A stretch of 6,162 nt of DNA from Solirubrobacterales bacterium 70-9 (GCA_001898095.1 MKSH01000158.1:1-6162), one strand, 5' to 3'; shown: positions 1-5,430, numbered from the stretch's first letter. The notes: generated by a model not told the origin, from the letters alone. Numbers and translations are program-made.

Positions 1-951
1 CCTGTACTCGTTGTATGCGTAGACCGCCAGATTCTGCATGCGGCCCTGGAAAGGGTTGGCGTTGAGCGAGCTGACGACGCCGGTCGTGACCAGCAGCGGC
101 GCAGTCTCGCCGATGATCCGCGCGGTGGCCAGCATCACCCCGGTCACGAGGCCGGCGAAGGAGGTCGGCAGGACCACCTTGGTGATCGTCTTCCACTTCG
201 GCGTGCCGAGCGCGTAGGACGCTTCGCGCAGGTGGTTGGGGACGATCTTCAGGACCTCCTCGGCGGAGCGGATGACGATCGGGATCATCAGCACCGAGAG
301 CGCGAGCGAGCCCATGATCCCCATCTGGATGCCGGGGCCGAGGAAGAGCTCGAAGAGCGCGTAGGCGAAGAGGCCGGCGACGATCGAGGGGATGCCGGTC
401 ATCACGTCGACGAAGAAGGTGAGCGCGCGGCGCAGCGGGCCGCGCCCGTACTCGTTCATGTAAATCGCCGCCATCAGCCCGATCGGCACCGAGATCACGA
501 CGGCGCAGGCGGTGATGACCAGGGTGCCGACGATCGCGTGCGCGGCGCCGCCGCCGGTGATCGCGCCGCGCGCGTCGGAGGTGAAGAATTCCCAGCTGAG
601 CCCGGCCACGCCGCGCTTCACCACTTCGTAGAGCAGCGAGATCAGCGGCGCCATCGCGATGCCGAAGGCGGCGACGATCGCCATCGTGATCGCCCGGTCC
701 TTGGCCCGGCGGGAGCCCTCGACCGGCCGTGACCAGGCGTAGATCGCGACGATCGCGACCAGGCAGCCGAAGGCCAGCATCAGCGCGATCGTGAGCCAAC
801 CCAGCGCCGCCAGCGCCGCGGCGCAGAACGCGAGTGCGCCGGCGAACGCGGCGTAGGGAGCCCAGTCGGGCAGGGTGCCGCCGCCGGAGCCCTCGCCGGC
901 CAGGATCGCGCGGGTGGAGACCGCGGCGGTGTTGTCGGGAGGCGGCGTCAT
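1..951 (-). CDS. pstA: Phosphate ABC transporter permease PstA, 3' end cut by the window edge
   Basis: PstA is one of the two membrane subunits that form the phosphate channel of the PstSCAB importer. The frame is open from ATG at 951 to base 1, giving 317 codons with no stop, so the last membrane helix or so is missing. The permease core begins near residue 86. The motif GGGAAHAIVGTLV (133-145), the segment DVMTGIPSIVAGL (182-194), and the cytoplasmic EAA loop that docks the ATPase (EASYALGTPKWKTITKVVLP, 243-262) are typical, as is RIIGETAPLL (278-287). Two extra hydrophobic segments (about 32-50 and 53-72) precede the core and are absent from the short E. coli-type protein. The ATG overlaps the pstC stop in an ATGA (951-948), so translation is probably coupled. 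pstB and phoU would be expected beyond position 1. Identification is firm. Confidence 0.95.
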   Translation of the reverse strand, partial: MTPPPDNTAAVSTRAILAGEGSGGGTLPDWAPYAAFAGALAFCAAALAALGWLTIALMLAFGCLVAIVAIYAWSRPVEGSRRAKDRAITMAIVAAFGIAMAPLISLLYEVVKRGVAGLSWEFFTSDARGAITGGGAAHAIVGTLVITACAVVISVPIGLMAAIYMNEYGRGPLRRALTFFVDVMTGIPSIVAGLFAYALFELFLGPGIQMGIMGSLALSVLMIPIVIRSAEEVLKIVPNHLREASYALGTPKWKTITKVVLPTSFAGLVTGVMLATARIIGETAPLLVTTGVVSSLNANPFQGRMQNLAVYAYNEYR

Positions 952-1901
952 TGCGGTTGCGAGCGGGCGATGATCAGCCGCGCGATGAAGTTGGTGGCCA
1001 GGGTGATGACGAAGAGGACGAGCCCGGTGGCGATCAGCAGGTTGATCGCCAGGCCGCTCGACTCGGGGAAATTGAGGGCGATGTTGGCGGCGATCGTCGA
1101 CGGGTTCGCCTGGCCGATCAGGTTGAAGGTCACGCCGCCGGAGACGGAGAGGATGATCGCCACCGCCATCGTCTCGCCGAGCGCGCGGCCGAGGCCGAGC
1201 ATCGCGCCGGAGATCACCGACGATTTGCCGAACGGGAGGACCGTGGTCCGGATCGTCTCCCAGCGGGTCGCGCCGAGCGCCTGGGCGCCTTCCTGAAGTT
1301 TGCGCGGCGTCTGCGCGAAGGCCTCGCGGGCGACGGCGGAGACGATCGGCAGGATCATCACCGCGAGCACCAACCCGACGACGAGCATCGTGCGGCCGGT
1401 GATCGAGGCGGGTCCTTCGAAGATCGGGATCCAGCCGAGCTTTGCTTCCAGCCATTTCATCGCCGGGACCGCCGCCGGGCCGAGCACGAAGATGCCCCAG
1501 AGGCCGTAGATGATGCTCGGGATCGCCGCCAGCAGGTCGACGAAGAAGCCGAGCGTCAAGGCGATCCGCGCCGGCGCGATGTGGGTGATGAAGAGCGCCA
1601 CCGCGATCGCCAGCGGCACCGCGATGATCATCGCCAGCACGCCGGCCAGGCAGGTCCCGAAGGCCAGCGGGGCGACGTAGCTGAGGAAGCTTTCGCCCTT
1701 CGGCAGTTCCGCCGAGGACGCGGTGAGGGCGGGAAAGCCCTCGGTGACGAGGAAGACGGCGACCCCGGCGAGCAGTGCCAGGATCGTCACCGCGGCGACC
1801 ACCGCGGCGTTGCTGAAGATCCGGTCGCCCCGGCGACGGCGCCCTCCGGACGCCGCCGCCAGGATCTGGCCGGCATTGGTCGTGGTGTCGACCGAGCTCA
1901 C
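948..1901 (-). CDS. pstC: Phosphate ABC transporter permease PstC
   Basis: PstC is the second membrane subunit of the high-affinity phosphate importer and pairs with PstA. The 317-aa protein has a basic cytoplasmic N-terminus (RRRR at 21-24) and about six membrane segments: roughly 31-53, 77-107, 114-140, 171-192, 227-252 and 285-310. Family signatures are VDLLAAIPSIIYGLWG (121-136), the EAA loop EGAQALGATRWETIRTTVLP (204-223), and GLGRALGETMAVAI (236-249). The GTG start at 1901 lies 10 nt after the pstS stop. An AGGT at the pstS stop codon is the only ribosome-site candidate, and it is weak. The gene ends in a 4-nt ATGA overlap with pstA. The order pstS-pstC-pstA is the standard pst order. 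Length matches the family. Confidence 0.96.
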   Translation of the reverse strand: MSSVDTTTNAGQILAAASGGRRRRGDRIFSNAAVVAAVTILALLAGVAVFLVTEGFPALTASSAELPKGESFLSYVAPLAFGTCLAGVLAMIIAVPLAIAVALFITHIAPARIALTLGFFVDLLAAIPSIIYGLWGIFVLGPAAVPAMKWLEAKLGWIPIFEGPASITGRTMLVVGLVLAVMILPIVSAVAREAFAQTPRKLQEGAQALGATRWETIRTTVLPFGKSSVISGAMLGLGRALGETMAVAIILSVSGGVTFNLIGQANPSTIAANIALNFPESSGLAINLLIATGLVLFVITLATNFIARLIIARSQPQ

Positions 1902-1911
1902 AGCAGGTGAC

Positions 1912-3045
1912 CTATTCGATCGCCCCGACCGCGGCTTCTACTTTTTTGGTCAGTTCCGCGGAGAGCGGGGCGGCGCCGGAGGCTTCCGCGGACAACGCCT
2001 GTCCTTCGGGACTGATCGCGTATTCGAAGTAGGCCTTGACCAGGGCCGCTTCGTCGGCTGACTTGTATTTGGTGCAGCCGATCAGCGAGGAGACCAGGAT
2101 GATCGGGTAGACGCCGCTCGCTTCGGTCTTGCGATCGATTTCGAAGGCGATGACGTTTTTCTGGCCTTTCTCCAGTTCCGGATCTTCTTTCGAGAGATCG
2201 AGAATTTTGGCGGCGGCTTCCGGGGACGGTTCGGCCCAGGTGCTGCCGACTTTGATCAGCGCTTTGCCGAGTTCGCCGGCCTGCGAGGCGTCGGCGTAGC
2301 CGATCGCGCCTTCGCCGGCGCTGACGGCTTCGATCACACCGGAGGTGCCGGAGGCGGCTTCGCCGCCTTTGACCGGCCATTCACCGCTGACTTCGTGGGT
2401 CCAGACGCTCGGAGCCACTTTCGACAGGTAGTCGGTGAAGTTTTCGGTCGTGCCCGACTCGTCGGAGCGGTTGACCGGGACGATCCGGGTTTCCGGAAGT
2501 TCGACGCCGGGGTTCTCTTTTTCGATCTCCGGGTCGTTCCAGTTTTCGATTTCCTGGTTGAAGATCTTCGCCAGGGTTTCCGGTTCGAGTTTCAGTTCTT
2601 CGACGCCCGGGAGGTTGTAGACGATCGCGATCGGCGAGATGTAGTCCGGGACCTCGACCAGTTCGCCCGGTCCGCAGCGTTTGATCGCCTTACCGAGCTC
2701 ACCTTCCGCTTCGGAGAGGGGCGTGTCGGAACCGGCGAACGCAACGGCGTTGGAGATGAATTTTTCGCGTCCACCGCCGGAGCCGACGCCGTCGTAGGAG
2801 ACGGTGGCACCGCCGTTGGCGTTCTCGAATTCGGCGATCCAGGCTTTCTGGGACGCTTCCTGCGCAGTCGAACCGGCACCGGCGATTTCACCGGAGACTT
2901 CAGCCGAAGGGGCGCCCCCGCCGCTTTCGTTTTCGCTTTCGCTGCTCGAGCCGCTGCTGCTGGAATCGCTGCCCCCGCAGGCGGCGAGGCCGAGCACGAG
3001 CACCAAGGCGGCGGCGAACACCGCAAGCCATCTAGAGCTGGACAT
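1912..3045 (-). CDS. pstS: Phosphate-binding lipoprotein PstS
   Basis: PstS is the extracytoplasmic phosphate receptor that delivers phosphate to PstCA. From ATG at 3045 the product is 377 aa. It has a signal peptide (about 1-22) and a lipobox LAAC ending at Cys23, which would be lipidated. A Ser/Glu/Gly-rich tether (about 26-44) follows. Ligand-site motifs known from E. coli PstS can be placed: GAGST (56-60), GVGSGGGR (86-93), FAGSDTPL (103-110), and RSDESGTTENFTDYL (193-207, with Arg193, Ser197, Gly198, Thr199). TSGVIEAVSAGEGAIGYAD (234-252) is also typical. Cys124 and Cys324 could form a disulfide. The ATG is chosen because GAGGAG lies 4 nt upstream and the signal peptide starts there; a longer reading from GTG at 3123 would add 26 residues of unlikely leader. 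Codon choice differs from the neighbours, with many AAA and GAA codons. A PHO box lies about 110 bp upstream. Confidence 0.96.
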   Translation of the reverse strand: MSSSRWLAVFAAALVLVLGLAACGGSDSSSSGSSSESENESGGGAPSAEVSGEIAGAGSTAQEASQKAWIAEFENANGGATVSYDGVGSGGGREKFISNAVAFAGSDTPLSEAEGELGKAIKRCGPGELVEVPDYISPIAIVYNLPGVEELKLEPETLAKIFNQEIENWNDPEIEKENPGVELPETRIVPVNRSDESGTTENFTDYLSKVAPSVWTHEVSGEWPVKGGEAASGTSGVIEAVSAGEGAIGYADASQAGELGKALIKVGSTWAEPSPEAAAKILDLSKEDPELEKGQKNVIAFEIDRKTEASGVYPIILVSSLIGCTKYKSADEAALVKAYFEYAISPEGQALSAEASGAAPLSAELTKKVEAAVGAIE

Positions 3046-3049
3046 CAGA

Positions 3050-3055
3050 CTCCTC
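3050..3055 (-). promoter_or_regulatory. Shine-Dalgarno site of pstS
   Basis: The minus strand reads GAGGAG here, 4 nt before the ATG at 3045. It is the clearest ribosome-binding site in front of a gene start in this window, and it fixes the pstS start at the signal-peptide methionine rather than at the upstream GTG. It fits strong expression of pstS, while pstC just downstream has only a poor site. Confidence 0.8.
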
Positions 3056-3113
3056 TTTGTGTTGTTGACGAGAGTGCGGCCGCGAACTGCTTGGTGGCGC
3101 GGCCCTTCTGGCG

Positions 3114-3127
3114 AGCGTGTCAACGCT
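3114..3127 (-). other. Small inverted repeat in the pstS leader
   Basis: AGCGT (3114-3118) and ACGCT (3123-3127) are perfect inverted arms around a 4-nt loop. If transcription starts near 3133-3135, as the PHO box position suggests, this hairpin would lie near the 5' end of a leader of about 90 nt. A role in transcript stability is possible but unproven. The arm also contains a TTGACA (3123-3118) with no partner -10 at the right distance. Confidence 0.3.
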
Positions 3128-3140
3128 GGGAGGGAAGCTT

Positions 3141-3146
3141 GTTATC
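3141..3146 (-). promoter_or_regulatory. Possible -10 element of pstS
   Basis: The minus strand reads GATAAC, four of six bases matching TATAAT. It lies 5 bp downstream of the last repeat unit of the PHO box, the arrangement in which the regulator box replaces a -35. It would start transcription near 3133-3135 and give a leader of about 90 nt. The element is weak and placed mainly by its distance from the PHO box. Confidence 0.35.
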
Positions 3147-3151
3147 TGCCT

Positions 3152-3195
3152 GTGGCGGTCGTGTGAAAAAAATGTAAAAGCGACGTAACAGGTGG
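3152..3195 (-). promoter_or_regulatory. PHO box of pstS: four 11-bp direct repeat units
   Basis: On the minus strand four cores end at 3185, 3174, 3163 and 3152, exactly 11 bp apart: GTTAC, TTTAC, TTCAC and GCCAC. The first three are good and the last is weak. Tandem repeats on an 11-bp period with a TTCAC-like core are the known form of PHO boxes bound by PhoP/PhoB-type regulators, notably in Streptomyces. The run of A/T in this block stands out from the GC-rich surroundings. The box lies between the receiver-less regulator gene and pstS, so pstSCA probably has its own phosphate-starvation promoter in addition to any read-through from upstream. Confidence 0.75.
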
Positions 3196-3199
3196 TCGC

Positions 3200-3517
3200 T
3201 CAGCCGTCGGGCGAGAAGCGGTAGCCGATCCCGTTGTGGGTGTAGATCAGCTTCTGGTCCGGGAGGGCGGCGCCGAGCTTCGCCCGCAGGCGGCTGACGT
3301 AGACGTCGACCGAGCGGTCGTCGCGGCGCGGCGGCGTCCCCCAGACCGAGGTGTGGAGCTCCTCGCGGGTGAGGATCCGCTGCGGGCTCGACCAGAGGGT
3401 GACGAGCAGCTGCAACTCGCGCACGGTGAGGCTCAGCGGGCGGCCGTCGACCAAGGCCGCGTGCTCCTCGGGCCGCACCTCGAGCCTCCCAGCTTTGTCC
3501 GCGCTACCGACCGCCAT
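3200..3517 (-). CDS. Receiver-less OmpR/PhoB-type winged-helix DNA-binding protein
   Basis: This 105-aa protein consists almost only of an OmpR-family C-terminal DNA-binding domain. It covers the first strands RLEVRP (11-16), the helix LTVRELQLLVTL (30-41), the recognition-helix region RSVDVYVSRLRAKL (68-81), and the wing IYTHNGIGYRF (91-101). There is no receiver domain. It aligns without gaps to the DNA-binding domain of the response regulator just upstream, with about 41 of 92 identities counted by eye, so the pair looks like a duplication. The frame is the same as the upstream gene, 12 codons past its TAA. ATG 3517 keeps the whole domain but has no Shine-Dalgarno site; GTG 3478 has GGGAGG 6 nt upstream but would lose the first strand. 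I prefer ATG. A PHO box lies just upstream. It probably acts on the phosphate regulon without phosphorylation, as a constitutive activator or competitor; this is inferred. Confidence 0.82.
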   Translation of the reverse strand: MAVGSADKAGRLEVRPEEHAALVDGRPLSLTVRELQLLVTLWSSPQRILTREELHTSVWGTPPRRDDRSVDVYVSRLRAKLGAALPDQKLIYTHNGIGYRFSPDG

Positions 3518-3552
3518 TCGGGCGCAGGATGCCGCCGGCCAGGCGTGAACCG

Positions 3553-3596
3553 GTTACGCCGCGGTAAAGCTTTTGTGAACGACCTGTGAACCGCGG
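3553..3596 (-). promoter_or_regulatory. PHO box of the receiver-less regulator, inside the preceding gene's 3' end
   Basis: Minus-strand cores TTCAC, TTCAC, TTTAC and GTAAC end at 3586, 3575, 3564 and 3553, exactly 11 bp apart. The first two units, GTTCACAGGTC and GTTCACAAAAG, match the Streptomyces PHO repeat well. The box covers the last 13 codons and the stop of the response regulator gene, so the bases serve both as codons and as an operator. A further TTCAC (3549-3545) is out of phase. The distance from the box to ATG 3517 (35 bp) would allow a promoter with a very short leader or a leaderless transcript; CATCCT (3531-3526) is the only, weak, -10 candidate. Confidence 0.7.
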
Positions 3597-4378
3597 TCGT
3601 CGGAGGACGCCTGGGCGGGCGTCGGGGGACCCGCTTGCGGGACGGCGTCCGCGGAGGGCTCCGGGTCGAATCGGTAGCCGACCCCGAAGTGGGTGTGGAT
3701 GTACTCCCACTCGGGGCTGCGCTTCTCCAGCTTCTGGCGCAGCTTGCGGATGAAGACGTCGACCGAGCGGTCGCCGTGGGCCATCGCGTAGCCCCAGACC
3801 CGCTGGTAGATGGTCTCGCGCTCGAGCACCTGTCCCTGGGTCCCGGCGAGCAGGTGCAGGAGCTCGAACTCGCGCCGGGTCAGGTCGAGGCTTTCGCCGG
3901 AGACGAAGGCCTGGAAGCGATCGGGGCGGATCTCCAGCTCACCGGCGAGGACGGGCGAGGACTCGGTCTCGTGGCGGCCACGGCGGTGGCGCCGGGTGAC
4001 GGCTTCGATCCGCGCGATCGCCTCCTCCGGGTGGGAAGGCTTGGTGATCCAGTCGTCGACCCCGAGGCGGAGGCCGCGCACGCGCTGGGCCACGGTGGAG
4101 CGGCCGGTGCAGACGACGACGCCGAGGTCGGGGAGCAGGCTGCAGACCCGGTCGAGGTAGCGCCACGCATCGTCGCCGAGCACCGCCGGGTCGACCAGCA
4201 GGGCGTTCAGCTTCATCGCGACGAGCTGATCGGGGGGCACGGCGCCGCCGGAGGTGCGCAGCAGCCAACCCGCCGCCTCGGCGCGCTTGGCAAGGACGGT
4301 GACGAAACCGGAATCGGTGTCGATCACCGCGAGACGAGTGGTCGGGTCAGGGGCCAACTCGCTTCGGATCATATGCAC
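3554..4378 (-). CDS. OmpR/PhoB-family response regulator with atypical receiver
   Basis: This 274-aa regulator (numbered from GTG 4378) has a receiver domain (about 15-128), a winged-helix DNA-binding domain (about 146-238), and a Pro/Ala/Ser-rich tail (239-274). In the receiver, Asp63 in ALLVDP is the likely phosphoacceptor, with Thr91 and Lys113 at their usual places. The acidic pair is altered: AVIDTD (17-22) has Asp20 followed by Thr21, where a second Asp normally helps bind Mg. The DNA-binding part shows LTRREFELLHLL (166-177), RSVDVFIRKLRQKL (204-217) and YIHTHFGVGYRF (226-237). Position ahead of pstSCA and three nearby PHO-type boxes point to a PhoB/PhoP role. No histidine kinase is in view. 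GTG 4378 and ATG 4372 are about equally likely starts; neither has a Shine-Dalgarno site. It could be called phoB/phoP-like, but I leave the symbol blank. Confidence 0.88.
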   Translation of the reverse strand: MHMIRSELAPDPTTRLAVIDTDSGFVTVLAKRAEAAGWLLRTSGGAVPPDQLVAMKLNALLVDPAVLGDDAWRYLDRVCSLLPDLGVVVCTGRSTVAQRVRGLRLGVDDWITKPSHPEEAIARIEAVTRRHRRGRHETESSPVLAGELEIRPDRFQAFVSGESLDLTRREFELLHLLAGTQGQVLERETIYQRVWGYAMAHGDRSVDVFIRKLRQKLEKRSPEWEYIHTHFGVGYRFDPEPSADAVPQAGPPTPAQASSDDRGSQVVHKSFTAA

Positions 4379-4390
4379 GCAAACCGGCTT

Positions 4391-4416
4391 TTTACCGTTG
4401 TTTACAGGTTTTTCAC
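4391..4416 (+). promoter_or_regulatory. PHO-box-like repeats upstream of the response regulator, reverse orientation
   Basis: On the plus strand TTTAC (4391-4395), TTTAC (4401-4405) and TTCAC (4412-4416) follow each other at 10 and 11 bp. The core is the same as in the boxes before pstS and the receiver-less regulator, but it points away from the gene it precedes. The block is A/T-rich, and it ends 13 bp from GTG 4378. TATGAT (4373-4368, minus strand) downstream resembles a -10 but overlaps the ATG. The repeats suggest autoregulation of the response regulator, perhaps by repression; the direction of the effect cannot be read from sequence. Confidence 0.5.
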
Positions 4417-4458
4417 AAGTGTTCGAGGTGCAAATTGCGGCTAACTGGGCGGCGGCAT

Positions 4459-4480
4459 GGCTTGTTCAAGCCGATTGAAC
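4459..4480. other. Two overlapping, mutually exclusive hairpins in the uppP-regulator gap
   Basis: GTTCAA (4464-4469) pairs with TTGAAC (4475-4480) around GCCGA. The alternative GGCTTG (4459-4464) pairs with CAAGCC (4467-4472). The two share bases and cannot form together. No T-run follows on either strand, so a classical terminator is not supported. The palindrome could instead be an operator for a dimeric regulator. The rest of the gap 4379-4547 holds the PHO-like repeats and the inverted repeat at 4505-4519, and no gene that I can support. Confidence 0.3.
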
Positions 4481-4504
4481 CTGAGCGGGCCGCTTGGGTG
4501 GGTT

Positions 4505-4519
4505 CGTCACTCAATGACG
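4505..4519 (-). terminator. Possible hairpin downstream of uppP
   Basis: CGTCA (4505-4509) and TGACG (4515-4519) form a perfect 5-bp inverted repeat around a 5-nt loop, about 30 bp past the uppP stop. It could help end the uppP transcript, but the stem is short and no U-tract follows, so the call is tentative. Confidence 0.25.
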
Positions 4520-4547
4520 GCCGACCGCGAGGGGGTCGCCGCGGGCC

Positions 4548-5390
4548 TCAGAAGGTCGCCGGGCGGAGGCCGGTCGCGATCACGATCAGGATCGCCACCC
4601 CGATCGCGTAGCGGTAGATGACGAAGGGCCGGTAGGAGGTGGTCCGGACCAGGCGCAGGAGGAAGACGATCGCGAAGTAGCCGGAGATCGCCGAGGCCAG
4701 GACCCCGACCACCATCGGCCCGCCGACCCCGGCCGGCAGCCCTTCGTGGACGGCGCTGATCCCCTTGAAGAGGGTGGCGCCGGCGACGATCGGGATCAAC
4801 AGCAGGAAGGAGAAGCGGGCGGCGGCGTCGCGGTCGAGGCCGAGGAAGCGGGCGGCGGTGATCGTGATCCCCGAGCGCGAGGTACGGGGGGCGAGCGCCA
4901 GCACCTGCGCGAGGCCGATCCAGAGGCCGTCGCGGCGCTCGGTCTGCTCCAGCGGGCGGCGCTGCGGCCGGCGGTCGGCCCAATCGAGGAGGGCGCCGAA
5001 GAAGATCAGCTGCACGGCGATCATCCAGGGCTCGCCGAGGTGTTCGTCGATGAAGTCGGAGGCGAGGCCGCCCGCGATCACCGCCGGGATCGTGCCGATC
5101 GCGATCGCCACCGCGAGCCGCTCCTCGCTGGTCTCGATCGCCCGCTTGCGGACCGCGGCGACGAAGCTGACGAGGAGGCGCCAGACCTCGAGCCGGAAGA
5201 AGGCGATCGCGGCGATCAGCGTGCCTGCGTGGAGGGCGACGTCGAACGTCTTGTTGAACGCGTCGTTTTCGGTCAGGAAGGTGTAGTTCTGCAGCCAGGG
5301 GACGATGATCAGATGGCCTGAGGACGAGATCGGGAGGAACTCGGTCAGGCCCTGCACTATCCCCAGCAGCAGGGCCTCGAGGTTGGACAT
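4548..5390 (-). CDS. uppP: Undecaprenyl-diphosphatase UppP (BacA family)
   Basis: UppP removes one phosphate from undecaprenyl diphosphate, recycling the lipid carrier for peptidoglycan and other envelope polymers, and gives bacitracin resistance when abundant. The 280-aa length is normal for this polytopic membrane family. The first signature, QGLTEFLPISSSGHL (13-27), carries the Q/E-xxx-E acidic motif (Gln13, Glu17), Ser22-Ser24 and His26. The second signature, APRTSRSGITI (167-177), carries Arg172, equivalent to the catalytic Arg of E. coli. Arg169 stands where most family members have Gly (PGxSRS). Later hydrophobic segments include about 191-208, 224-247 and 260-275. ATG 5390 is supported by AGGA about 8 nt upstream. 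It is divergent from the small plus-strand gene, 40 bp apart. A link to the pst cluster downstream is possible, since both deal with phosphate, but is not required. Confidence 0.95.
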   Translation of the reverse strand: MSNLEALLLGIVQGLTEFLPISSSGHLIIVPWLQNYTFLTENDAFNKTFDVALHAGTLIAAIAFFRLEVWRLLVSFVAAVRKRAIETSEERLAVAIAIGTIPAVIAGGLASDFIDEHLGEPWMIAVQLIFFGALLDWADRRPQRRPLEQTERRDGLWIGLAQVLALAPRTSRSGITITAARFLGLDRDAAARFSFLLLIPIVAGATLFKGISAVHEGLPAGVGGPMVVGVLASAISGYFAIVFLLRLVRTTSYRPFVIYRYAIGVAILIVIATGLRPATF

Positions 5391-5417
5391 CGCGCGATCC
5401 TACGCTGCCCCGTGCGA

Positions 5418-5423
5418 TAGATT
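5418..5423 (+). promoter_or_regulatory. Likely -10 element of a leaderless transcript
   Basis: TAGATT fits the actinobacterial TANNNT -10 pattern and is followed by exactly 7 nt before the GTG at 5431. That spacing places the transcription start on the first base of the start codon. It would explain why the small gene has no Shine-Dalgarno site despite a clear signal peptide. There is no recognisable -35, as is common for such promoters. Confidence 0.5.
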
Positions 5424-5430
5424 GCCTCGC

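Noticed and set aside
834..1910. A 358-codon open frame on the plus strand covering all of pstC and part of pstA
   Set aside because: It is rich in Arg, Asp, Gly and His with no domain, and lies antisense to clear pstC and pstA. Long antisense frames are common in GC-rich DNA.
3046..3123. A longer pstS starting at GTG 3123
   Set aside because: It would place 26 basic residues before the signal peptide, and the good Shine-Dalgarno site belongs to ATG 3045.
3118..3123. TTGACA as a -35 element for pstS
   Set aside because: There is no -10-like hexamer 16-18 bp downstream on the minus strand; the PHO box with GATAAC is a better promoter.
2395..3177. A 260-codon plus-strand frame opposite pstS
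   Set aside because: The composition is a shadow of the pstS reading frame, and the pstS motifs on the other strand are unambiguous.
3635..4444. A 269-codon plus-strand frame opposite the response regulator
   Set aside because: It is low-complexity and mirrors the regulator gene; no start signal or domain is visible.
4746..5321. Plus-strand frames opposite uppP
   Set aside because: They are Glu/Asp/Gly/Arg-rich shadows of a conserved membrane protein gene.
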